Source: Gallionellaceae bacterium (GTDB lineage: Bacteria > Pseudomonadota > Gammaproteobacteria > Burkholderiales > Gallionellaceae). From it: a DNA stretch of 12,313 nucleotides. Numbering within the stretch: the first letter of the stretch is position 1; each line of letters begins with the position of its first letter. The DNA lies in NCBI GenBank assembly GCA_030646595.1, contig JAUSKS010000192.1, positions 1 through 12,313 on the forward strand. Direction: 5' to 3'. Below, piece after piece: positions 5,671 to 12,313 of the stretch. Position numbers and translations under genes: made by a program. The notes below the pieces were generated by a model, which saw only the letters and a list, made by a program, of their open reading frames with translations, had not been told where the DNA came from and made no database searches.

Positions 5671-7098
5671 TCCGCACTCCATAGCGATGTATCCCTTTAG
5701 CTTGGCCACATCCGCATCCATCACCTCGACCCGTTGCGGCAAGTCTTCGATGCCTTGCATTGCCGCAGGCCGCTCTGGCTTGCGTCCCAAGGCTTCCACT
5801 ATGGTTTCTTCAAACTTGGCGGGCAGCGCGGTTTCCAGGCAGATCAGCGGCAGATTGGGGCGGCGCTGCTCCAGACCAACCTTGATACCATCAGCAGTAT
5901 GCGTATCCACCATCACGCCATATTTTTGCCATAGTTTGCGTATGGTTTGCAAACGGTCGGCATGTGTGCTTTTGCCGGAAACGAAACCAAATTTTGTCAG
6001 TGCTAACCAGTAAGGTGTGTCCGCAATATCAAACGCGCCGCCTGTTTCTACGCTATTCCAAAACTCGCGTACCTTCGCGCCATCACGTCCGACCAAATCA
6101 AATACGAAGCGCTCAAAGTTAGAGGCTTTGGAAATATCCATCGAAGGACTACTGGTTTCATAAGTGCGCGCCGTCGTACGCGGGCGATAGGCACCAGTTC
6201 GAAAAAATTCGTCCAGCACATCGTTCTCATTGGTGGCGAGGATCAACTGGGCGATGGGCAGCCCCATCATGCGCGCGATATGGCCAGCACAAATATTGCC
6301 AAAATTGCCAGATGGGACTGAGAAAGCAACCTGCTCATCATTTGATTTGGTCGCAGCGAAATAGCCTTTGAAGTAGTAAATAACTTGCGCCGATACGCGC
6401 GCCCAATTGATAGAGTTGACCGTGCCAATTTCATATTTAGCCTTGAACGCGTGATCGTTGGATACCGCCTTGACCATGTCCTGCGCGTCGTCAAACATGC
6501 CGTTGATGGCGATGTTGAAAATATTGGGGTCTTGTAGGGAGTACATTTGTGCGCGCTGAAAGCTCGACATCTTGCCATTAGGAGACAACATGAATACGCG
6601 AATACCGCGCTTGCCGCGCATGGCATATTCGGCGGCAGAACCGGTATCGCCGGAAGTTGCGCCGAGTATGTTCAGTTCCTCATGTTGCTTGGAGAGTGCG
6701 TACTCAAACAGATTGCCGAGCAACTGCATGGCCATATCTTTAAATGCCAGCGTCGGGCCATTGGATAACTCCAGAATATGTACACCCGGTTCCAGTGTGT
6801 GCAACGGGGTAATTTGCGTGGTCTCGCTATCAGCACGGCCATTACAGTACACCTTGGCGGTGTAGGTTTTATTGACAATGGCCTTGAGGTCGGCAGCAGG
6901 AATATCCGTGGCGAATTTTGACAGCACGGCAAACGCGAGATCAGCGTAAGACAAGGTGCGCCACACATCCAGCTCAGCGCGCGTGATCAGCGGATATTTT
7001 TCCGGCAGGTAAAGTCCGCCATCGGGAGCAAGACCGCCCAACAGGATTTCAGTGAAACTTTTCGCGGGCGCATTGCCGCGGGTGGAGATGTATTTCAT
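5638..7098 (-). CDS. thrC: Threonine synthase
   Basis: ThrC converts O-phosphohomoserine to threonine and phosphate with PLP, the last step of threonine synthesis. The start MKYISTRGNAPAKSFTEILL is the typical family opening. Other landmarks are LAFKDMAMQ with Schiff-base lysine K120, GATSGDTGSAAEYA, FSVPSGNFGNICAG (the glycine-rich PLP phosphate loop), and SPSMDISKASNFERF. Length and motifs place it in the longer (about 470 aa) enterobacterial/yeast-type group. The ATG at 7098 has AGGGAA a few bases upstream. The last 14 residues (MECGFGVRRHDAAL) and the TAA at 5638-5640 are encoded by REP-type sequence, so the native C-terminus has been replaced or extended to 486 aa. The gene follows hom in the alaA-hom-thrC group, 150 bases after the hom stop, with an inverted repeat in the gap. 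Confidence 0.96.
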   Translation of the reverse strand: MKYISTRGNAPAKSFTEILLGGLAPDGGLYLPEKYPLITRAELDVWRTLSYADLAFAVLSKFATDIPAADLKAIVNKTYTAKVYCNGRADSETTQITPLHTLEPGVHILELSNGPTLAFKDMAMQLLGNLFEYALSKQHEELNILGATSGDTGSAAEYAMRGKRGIRVFMLSPNGKMSSFQRAQMYSLQDPNIFNIAINGMFDDAQDMVKAVSNDHAFKAKYEIGTVNSINWARVSAQVIYYFKGYFAATKSNDEQVAFSVPSGNFGNICAGHIARMMGLPIAQLILATNENDVLDEFFRTGAYRPRTTARTYETSSPSMDISKASNFERFVFDLVGRDGAKVREFWNSVETGGAFDIADTPYWLALTKFGFVSGKSTHADRLQTIRKLWQKYGVMVDTHTADGIKVGLEQRRPNLPLICLETALPAKFEETIVEALGRKPERPAAMQGIEDLPQRVEVMDADVAKLKGYIAMECGFGVRRHDAAL

Positions 7099-7139
7099 TA
7101 TTCCCTGCTTTTAAATTACGAGAAACGTGGTGCGATTCT

Positions 7140-7223
7140 GCGCTCCCTCATCCCCAACCCTTCCCCCGGTGGGTGAAGGGAGAAAGCCCTCTCCCTGGGG
7201 GAGTGGTTTGGGTGAGGGAGCGC
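7140..7223. repeat. 84-bp inverted-repeat (MITE-like) hairpin between hom and thrC
   Basis: The left arm (7140-7167, beginning GCGCTCCCTCATCCCC) pairs imperfectly with the right arm (7197-7223, ending GGGTGAGGGAGCGC). The outermost 11 bases, GCGCTCCCTCA, match perfectly. A second, inner pairing (GAAGGGAG with CTCTCCCT) extends the stem. No U-run follows on either strand, so a plain intrinsic terminator is unlikely. Similar CTCCCTCA-ended repeats are scattered in many proteobacterial genomes. In the thr operon transcript it would form a long stem upstream of the thrC start. Confidence 0.75.
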
Positions 7224-7248
7224 CTGCTAGATAAACTATAAAGTAAAG

Positions 7249-8562
7249 TTATTTACCCAACTCTTCCATCCGTATGCGCGTCACCATGCCTACTACTATA
7301 GTTAATTTTTCCAGCTTGGCGATGGCTGCATTGATATGCTTCTCGCGTACTCTGTGGGTTAGCAGTATCAAATCCGCTTCGTCTTCGCCCTCACCCGGTT
7401 CTTTCTGAATGACGGCATCTATCGAAATTTTTTCATCGGCCAGCACACGCATGATGTCGGCCAACACACCCGGCTCATCCTGCACGCGCAGGCGCAAATA
7501 AAAACTGGTCTGCACTTCTTCGATAGGCAGGATGGGCAAATCGGCCAGACGATCCGGCTGGAAAGCCAGATGCGGCACACGATGTTCCGGGTCGGCTGTG
7601 TGCATGCGCGTCACGTCCACCAGGTCGGCGATCACTGCGCTGGCAGTCGGCTCGGCACCCGCGCCTTTGCCGTAATACAGCGTGGCACCGACCGCATCGC
7701 CCTGCACCACCACCGCATTCATTGCGCCTTCGACATTGGCGATCAGACGCTTGGCCGGTATCAGTGTGGGGTGTACGCGTAATTCGATGCCGGCTGTTGT
7801 GCGTTTGGTAATGCCCAATAATTTGATGCGATAGCCCAGTTGCTCGGCATATTTAATATCGGTTGCCGCCAGCTTGGTTATGCCCTCGATATAAGCTTTA
7901 TCGAACTGCATCGGGACACCGAATGCCAACGCAGAAAGTATGGTGATCTTGTGCGCCGCATCTACGCCTTCAATATCGAAAGTAGGATCGGCCTCGGCAT
8001 AGCCCAGGCGCTGCGCCTCTTTCAGCACAGCATCAAAACTCAAGCCTTTGTCGCGCATTTCGGACAGGATGAAATTAGTGGTGCCGTTGATAATGCCGGC
8101 GATCCACTCGATGCGGTTTGCACTCAGGCCTTCACGCACTGCCTTGATGATGGGAATGCCACCGGCCACGGCAGCTTCAAAGCCGATCATCACGCCCTTG
8201 GCCTGCGCGGCGGCAAAAATCTCATTGCCGTGCGTGGCCAGCAGCGCCTTGTTGGCGGTGACCACATGCTTGCCGTTGGCGATGGCCTTGAGCACCAGTT
8301 CCTTGGCTACTCCATAGCCACCGATCAATTCGATCACGATATCCACTTCCGGGTCACTGACTACAGAAAAAGCATCGTCAGTAATGCGACAAGTATCGTG
8401 GGTTAATTCTTTGGCGCGCGCTGTATCCTTGTCCGCTACCACTGTGATGCGTATGGAGCGTCCGGCGCGTCTGGCAATTTCTTCAGCGTTACGCTGCAAT
8501 ACAGTGAAGGTGCCGCCACCTACCGTGCCTATACCAAGCAGGCCTACATTAATTGGTTTCAT
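7249..8562 (-). CDS. hom: Homoserine dehydrogenase
   Basis: Hom reduces aspartate-4-semialdehyde to homoserine with NAD(P)H, the branch step towards threonine and methionine. The 437-aa protein has an N-terminal Rossmann domain (GLLGIGTVGGGTF, residues 7-19), the lysine segment HVVTANKALLATHG, the catalytic domain with AGIINGTTNFILSEM and EGVDAAHKITILSALAFG, and a C-terminal ACT domain (about 352-425, FYLRLRVQDEPGVLADIM) that usually binds threonine for feedback inhibition. It is the monofunctional form, with no aspartokinase domain. The ATG at 8562 is chosen over an upstream in-frame start at 8622, which would be translated from an inverted repeat; AGGAA lies six bases before the ATG. It stands between alaA and thrC on the same strand, and its product feeds the thrC pathway (homoserine kinase is not in the window). 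Confidence 0.97.
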   Translation of the reverse strand: MKPINVGLLGIGTVGGGTFTVLQRNAEEIARRAGRSIRITVVADKDTARAKELTHDTCRITDDAFSVVSDPEVDIVIELIGGYGVAKELVLKAIANGKHVVTANKALLATHGNEIFAAAQAKGVMIGFEAAVAGGIPIIKAVREGLSANRIEWIAGIINGTTNFILSEMRDKGLSFDAVLKEAQRLGYAEADPTFDIEGVDAAHKITILSALAFGVPMQFDKAYIEGITKLAATDIKYAEQLGYRIKLLGITKRTTAGIELRVHPTLIPAKRLIANVEGAMNAVVVQGDAVGATLYYGKGAGAEPTASAVIADLVDVTRMHTADPEHRVPHLAFQPDRLADLPILPIEEVQTSFYLRLRVQDEPGVLADIMRVLADEKISIDAVIQKEPGEGEDEADLILLTHRVREKHINAAIAKLEKLTIVVGMVTRIRMEELGK

Positions 8563-8575
8563 TTTATTCCTAGTT

Positions 8576-8638
8576 GTAGGGTGGGCACGGCTTGTGCCCA
8601 CCGTTTTTCCGCGTGGGCACAAGTCGTGCCCACCCTAC
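8576..8638. repeat. 63-bp inverted repeat between alaA and hom
   Basis: Two 26-base arms (8576-8601 and 8613-8638) flank an 11-base loop and pair with one mismatch. The arm consists of GTAGGGTGGGCACGGC followed by TTGTGCCCAC, so each arm is itself partly self-complementary (GTGGGCAC/GTGCCCAC). The element fills almost the whole 79-base gap, starting three bases after the alaA stop and ending 13 bases before the hom ATG, next to its ribosome binding site. It is unrelated in sequence to the other repeats here. Repeats of this GTGGGCAC type occur dispersed in many proteobacteria. Confidence 0.82.
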
Positions 8639-8641
8639 TTG

Positions 8642-9871
8642 CTAATTCGTGCCATGCTTCTTGCGATAAACTTCCAGAAAACGTGCAATGCGCGCGATGG
8701 CTTCGGTCATGTCGTCCGCATTGGGCAGGAACACCACGCGGAAATGATCGGGATGCGGCCAGTTAAAGCCGCTGCCCTGCACCACCAGCACCTTCTCGGT
8801 TTCGAGTAACTCCAGTATGAATTGCTGGTCATCTTTGATCGGATAAATTTTCGGATCCAGACGGGGAAATAAATACAATGCCGCTTTCGGTTTAACACAA
8901 CTCACGCCGGGAATGGCTGTGAGCAGCTGGTAAGCCAGATCACGTTGCTTGCACAAGCGCCCGCCGGGTGCCACCAGATCGTTGATGCTCTGATAACCGC
9001 CCAGCGCAGTCTGCACCGCGAATTGTCCGGGAACGTTGGCGCACAGCCGCATCGAAGCCAATATGGTCAGGCCGTCTATATAATCCTGCGCATGTTTCTT
9101 TTCACCCGACACCACCATCCATCCGGCGCGATAACCGCAGGCACGATAATTTTTAGACAAGCCATTCAGTGTAACGAACAATACATCATCCGCCAGCGAA
9201 GCAATGGAAGTGTGCGTAGCACCGTCGTACAACATCTTGTCGTAAATTTCGTCGGCAAAAATAATCAATTGATGCTGGCGGGCAATGGCCACCACTTCAC
9301 GCAGTAACTCATCTGAATACAGCGCACCCGTTGGATTATTCGGATTGATGATGACGATGGCGCGCGTGTTGGATGTGATCTTGCTGCGCATATCGGCCAG
9401 ATTCGGCATCCAGCCGTTGTTTTCATCGCACAGATAATGGCGCGGTGTGCCACCAGCCAGGGTAACCGCTGCCGTCCATAGTGGATAATCGGGCGTGGGG
9501 ATCAGTACTTCATCGCCAGTGTTAAGCAAACCCTGCATGGCCAGCACGATCAGCTCTGACGCGCCATTACCCATGTATATATCTTCCAGCCCGACACCCA
9601 AGATTTTTCTGGACTGGCAGTAATGCATGATGGCCTTGCGCGCTGCGAACAGTCCCTTGGAATCAGAATAGCCGGAAGCATTCGGCAAATTGAGGATCAC
9701 ATCCTGCTGAATTTCTTCTGGTGCCTCAAAACCGAAAGGTGCCAGATTGCCGATGTTCAACTTGATGATGCGCTGGCCTTCCTCCTCCATCTGCTTGGCG
9801 CGTTCCATCACTGGGCCGCGTATGTCGTAGCACACATTGGACAGCTTGGTCGATTTTAATATGGGTTTCAT
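8642..9871 (-). CDS. alaA: Alanine transaminase AlaA (class I/II PLP aminotransferase)
   Basis: AlaA makes alanine from pyruvate using glutamate, in the cytoplasm. The 409-aa protein follows the E. coli AlaA (YfbQ) pattern throughout: KLSNVCYDIRGPV at the N-terminus, NIGNLAPFGFEAPEEI, GYSDSKGLFAARKAI, PTPDYPLWTAAV, IINPNNPTGALYS, FADEIYDKMLYD, NGLSKNYRACGYRAGW with Schiff-base lysine K240, ASMRLCANVPGQ, and FNWPHPDHFRVVFLP with the carboxylate-binding arginine. The ATG at 9871 has AGGTGA a few bases upstream. It is the first gene of the alaA-hom-thrC group, an arrangement known from betaproteobacteria, and is divergent from the TonB receptor gene. Confidence 0.95.
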   Translation of the reverse strand: MKPILKSTKLSNVCYDIRGPVMERAKQMEEEGQRIIKLNIGNLAPFGFEAPEEIQQDVILNLPNASGYSDSKGLFAARKAIMHYCQSRKILGVGLEDIYMGNGASELIVLAMQGLLNTGDEVLIPTPDYPLWTAAVTLAGGTPRHYLCDENNGWMPNLADMRSKITSNTRAIVIINPNNPTGALYSDELLREVVAIARQHQLIIFADEIYDKMLYDGATHTSIASLADDVLFVTLNGLSKNYRACGYRAGWMVVSGEKKHAQDYIDGLTILASMRLCANVPGQFAVQTALGGYQSINDLVAPGGRLCKQRDLAYQLLTAIPGVSCVKPKAALYLFPRLDPKIYPIKDDQQFILELLETEKVLVVQGSGFNWPHPDHFRVVFLPNADDMTEAIARIARFLEVYRKKHGTN

Positions 9872-10085
9872 GGTTCACCTGAGTGGGCATGATTCATCGT
9901 AATCCCGCATGATAGAACCTGCCCAAAATATAAGGGTGGGATTTTAACCTGCCCGGACTCATAGCAGCAAATCTACCCTCACATGCCAATCTATAAATGG
10001 CTGTCCTGTTTACACAAAAAGCTATCCACTCTGGGTTTGCTGGTTTAATATCCCGCTGCGACAAGATTACAGGAGCGACAATTTT
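9872..10085. promoter_or_regulatory. Divergent control region between alaA and the TonB receptor gene
   Basis: This 214-base AT-richer gap must hold promoters for both directions. Two pairs of direct repeats lie on the alaA side: AACCTGCCC at 9916-9924 and 9946-9954 (exactly 30 bases apart, about three helical turns), and GCATGAT at 9887-9893 and 9907-9913 (20 bases apart). The plus-strand gene has AGGAG at 10071-10075, ten bases before its ATG, and a TAATAT at 10046-10051 that could be a -10 box, but no convincing -35. No riboswitch or attenuator peptide is evident. Regulatory roles are inferred. Confidence 0.4.
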
Positions 10086-12116
10086 ATGTTCACCTCAAGA
10101 TTTGATCACAGTAAATTCATCATTGTGATTTTTCTTGCTTTGACCGCGCAGCATGTTTGCGCTGAATCAGTTGATCTGACTGACCTGAGTCTGGAGCAGC
10201 TACTGACCGTCGAAGTATCCTCGGCATCCAAATACTCGCAGCGTTCTGGCGATGCCCCTTCTGCTGTTCAGATTATCAGCCGTGAAAATATTCAACTGCA
10301 CGGTTGGCGTACACTCAGCGAAGCCTTGGTCAGCCTGCCTGGTATCTATATCAACAATGATCGTGTTTATGACTTTCTAGGTGCGCGCGGCTTTCAAATC
10401 CCAGGGGACTACAACACCCGTTTTTTGTTGCTGATTGATGGCCAGCGCAATAATGACAACATCTATCAGCAAGCTGTAATCGGTACGGAAGGCTGGCTGG
10501 ATATGGCTATGGTGGAACGCATCGAATATATCCCCGGCCCCGGTTCAGCCATCTATGGCTCGAATGCAATGTTCGGAGTGATCAACGTGATCACGCGTAG
10601 TGCGGACAAAAAATCTGCACAAAGCCAGGTTGGTGTCTATACCTCAAAGCTCGGACTCACTGGGGTGAATGCCATGACCAGCCAAACCCTGGCGAGTAAT
10701 AACACGGGATTGGTGCTGCAATATTCTGGCGAGCACCAGACTGGTCACGACCGCACCTATGCTGATCCGGCTGGCCAACTGTATCGTGCGGATAACACAC
10801 TCGCCACCGATGGCGTAGCGCATGGTCTGGATAGTGGCAATAATCACCACTTGTCAGTGCGCGTGGATCATCAGGAATGGAGCTTCAAGTTAATCAACCA
10901 CGAACGCACTGTCATTCCCTCTTCTGCGCCCTATTTGACGGTGTTCGACGACCCATCCATGCAAGTCCATGACGGCGGCACCCAGCTCACCGCATCGGTG
11001 CAACATGAACTCTCTTCCAGCAGCAGCCTGTTCGCCCGCCTGGGTTACACGGATTGGCATTACCGCGCCACCTATCCTTATCTGGATACTATTGCAGGCT
11101 ACTACCACAACTACGACGACTCTCAAGGCCGGACTCTGGACGGCGAATTCCGTTATCAATTACACAGCGGCGATCATCATCTGTTGACCGGGATGGAATT
11201 CTCGCGTGACCTGTTGGCCCGACAACGCAATTTCAATTCCATGCCCATCTCTGGCACGGCTGATGTGAACATTAATCCACTGGTGAATCGCACGGGGTTA
11301 TTCATACAGGATGAGTGGCGGCTGGCCAATACCTGGCTGCTCAGCCTTGGCCTGCGCCAGGATAATGCTACAGCCAGCAACTCCAGCCACAGCCCGCGCC
11401 TGGGGGTGATCTGGCAACCCAATGCCGCGTGGACAGCAAAACTATTGGCTGGGCGAGCTTATCGTTCTCCCAATGCCTATGAAAGCCAGTTCGGTAATGG
11501 GCTGAACTATTTAAGCAACCCCAGCTTGCAGCCAGAAACCATACGCACCACCGAAGGTGTACTGGAATGGCTGAGCCAGGAACAGATGCGCTGGCAACTT
11601 TCCTTATATGATAATCAGCTCAACAATTTGATTAAACAAGTAGACACAGGTGGTAGCGTATTGCAATTTCAAAATAGCGGATGGGTACGCGTAAGAGGGG
11701 CGGAATTAGGCGTGGAAAAAATCTCGGCTGCCAACTTAAAAGTGCGGGCCAGCCTCTCTGTCAATCATGCCACCAATGCCGCTGGCACTACACAAGACAA
11801 CAGCCCGCGCTGGATAGGCAAGGCTTCTGCCAGCACCCCGGTAGGGGATCATGCTGCCTATCTGGCAGCTGAAGTCCAGATAATCAGTAGTCGCACATAT
11901 ACCTGGGGTGGCGCACCTTATCGCGTGGGCAGCGAAGTGCTGGCAAATACCACGTTGACCTTTCCCAACCTGGGTGCCAGGGGATGGCAGGCACAACTAC
12001 GCATTACTAATTTGTTTGATCGCAATGTGCAGCATCCTGCGTCGGATGAAATGCCCACGCCCACCGTTCCACAGAATAGGCGCAATGTGATGGCTCAACT
12101 GGATTATGCATTTTAA
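10086..12116 (+). CDS. TonB-dependent outer-membrane receptor
   Basis: TonB-dependent receptors take up iron complexes, cobalamin, sugars or other ligands through a 22-strand outer-membrane barrel, using energy from TonB-ExbBD. The 676-aa protein starts with a signal peptide (hydrophobic core FIIVIFLALTAQ, probable cleavage after HVCA, residue 26). A short segment DLTDLSLEQLLTVEVSSASK leads to the plug domain (about 50-170, with SAVQIISRENI, LVSLPGIYI, ARGFQIPGDYNTRFLLLIDG, GPGSAIYGSNAMFGVINVIT). The barrel follows, with LLAGRAYRSPNAYE and NPSLQPETIRTTEG, and the chain ends in aromatic LDYAF, as usual for barrels inserted by BamA. The plug wording (PGDYNTR.LLLIDGQR.ND) resembles receptors found next to YfiR/DUF4154 genes. 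The ligand is unknown. Its stop overlaps the next gene's start by 11 bases. Confidence 0.93.
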   Translation: MFTSRFDHSKFIIVIFLALTAQHVCAESVDLTDLSLEQLLTVEVSSASKYSQRSGDAPSAVQIISRENIQLHGWRTLSEALVSLPGIYINNDRVYDFLGARGFQIPGDYNTRFLLLIDGQRNNDNIYQQAVIGTEGWLDMAMVERIEYIPGPGSAIYGSNAMFGVINVITRSADKKSAQSQVGVYTSKLGLTGVNAMTSQTLASNNTGLVLQYSGEHQTGHDRTYADPAGQLYRADNTLATDGVAHGLDSGNNHHLSVRVDHQEWSFKLINHERTVIPSSAPYLTVFDDPSMQVHDGGTQLTASVQHELSSSSSLFARLGYTDWHYRATYPYLDTIAGYYHNYDDSQGRTLDGEFRYQLHSGDHHLLTGMEFSRDLLARQRNFNSMPISGTADVNINPLVNRTGLFIQDEWRLANTWLLSLGLRQDNATASNSSHSPRLGVIWQPNAAWTAKLLAGRAYRSPNAYESQFGNGLNYLSNPSLQPETIRTTEGVLEWLSQEQMRWQLSLYDNQLNNLIKQVDTGGSVLQFQNSGWVRVRGAELGVEKISAANLKVRASLSVNHATNAAGTTQDNSPRWIGKASASTPVGDHAAYLAAEVQIISSRTYTWGGAPYRVGSEVLANTTLTFPNLGARGWQAQLRITNLFDRNVQHPASDEMPTPTVPQNRRNVMAQLDYAF

Positions 12117-12313
12117 TCTGCGCCTGATTGCGCTGCTGCTCGCCTGCTGCATGCTGCGGCCTGCACTTGCGGCAGACACTATCGTAGCGGACGAAAGTAC
12201 AGTGGAAGCAGCTTTTCTGTACAACTTTGCGCTGTTCACGGAATGGCCTGATCTGCCTGCTAATGAATTCATGATTTGCGTACTGGGAAGTGAGCCCGTT
12301 TTGGCAGCACTTG
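12106..12313 (+). CDS. YfiR/DUF4154 family periplasmic protein, N-terminal part (cut by window edge)
   Basis: YfiR of Pseudomonas is a periplasmic repressor of the diguanylate cyclase YfiN (TpbB); DUF4154 relatives occur beside TonB receptors and signalling proteins. The 69 visible residues begin with a signal peptide (MHFNLRLIALLLACCML, probable cleavage ALA|AD near residue 22). The family opening follows: VEAAFLYNFALFTEWPD and FMICVLGSEPVLAAL. An LLAC within the hydrophobic core could be read as a lipobox, but the hydrophobic run continues past it, so a soluble periplasmic protein is more likely. The ATG overlaps the receptor's stop codon, which suggests coupled translation. The rest of the gene lies beyond the window. 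Confidence 0.85.
   Translation, partial: MHFNLRLIALLLACCMLRPALAADTIVADESTVEAAFLYNFALFTEWPDLPANEFMICVLGSEPVLAAL

Noticed and set aside
4971-5681. CRISPR-like array or classical insertion sequence
   Set aside because: There are only two inverted copies with a gene between them and no regular spacers. The protein is a RAYT (HYH plus single Tyr) rather than a DDE transposase, and no target duplication is visible.
7140-7223. Intrinsic terminator between hom and thrC
   Set aside because: The stem is long and imperfect and no U-run follows on either strand; it fits a dispersed inverted repeat better.
8563-8622. Extended start of homoserine dehydrogenase at 8622
   Set aside because: The extra 20 residues are translated from an inverted repeat; the ATG at 8562 has AGGAA upstream and begins the conserved MKPINVGLLGIG.
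10009-10051. Sigma70 promoter (TTTACA ... TAATAT) for the TonB receptor gene
   Set aside because: The two boxes are about 31 bases apart, far from the 16-18 required; only the TAATAT remains as a weak candidate -10.

Overview
The window looks like an ordinary stretch of a proteobacterial chromosome, most likely a betaproteobacterium (possibly the Nitrosomonadales/Gallionellaceae side). That placement is an inference from the alaA-hom-thrC gene order, the style of the NadC and ClpB proteins and a GC content near 50-55%; no rRNA or tRNA is present to confirm it. The window is densely coding and holds ten genes, two of them cut by its ends.

Layout. (1) Positions 1-1386, minus strand: the N-terminal half of the disaggregase ClpB, with a very good heat-shock (sigma32-type) promoter just upstream at 1417-1444. 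(2) Positions 1511-4970, plus strand: a tightly spaced run of four genes, namely an unrecognised membrane-anchored protein, a divergent and short cysteine-synthase-family PLP enzyme, nadC (quinolinate phosphoribosyltransferase) and a class V aminotransferase related to alanine/serine-glyoxylate aminotransferases. (3) Positions 4971-5670: a 700-bp REPtron, i.e. a REP-associated tyrosine transposase (RAYT) gene between two nearly identical, inverted ~87-bp REP elements. It fills the gap between two convergent gene groups. (4) Positions 5638-9871, minus strand: alaA-hom-thrC, which makes alanine from pyruvate and leads from aspartate semialdehyde through homoserine to threonine. (5) Positions 10086 to the end, plus strand: a TonB-dependent outer-membrane receptor whose stop codon overlaps the start of a YfiR/DUF4154 periplasmic protein, a pairing that suggests envelope signalling.

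The most striking part is the REPtron and its effect on its neighbours. The left REP begins directly after the stop codon of the aminotransferase. The right REP runs into thrC and supplies the last residues and the stop codon of threonine synthase. The same REP seems to supply the ribosome binding site and start codon of the transposase. In addition, each of the two internal gaps of alaA-hom-thrC carries its own, unrelated, long inverted repeat, so all three gene junctions on this strand are occupied by hairpin-forming repeats of different families.

I found no CRISPR array, prophage, toxin-antitoxin or recognisable defence system, and no obviously new multi-gene system. The candidates for new biology are the REPtron-gene junctions and the uncharacterised membrane protein linked to a divergent PLP enzyme.
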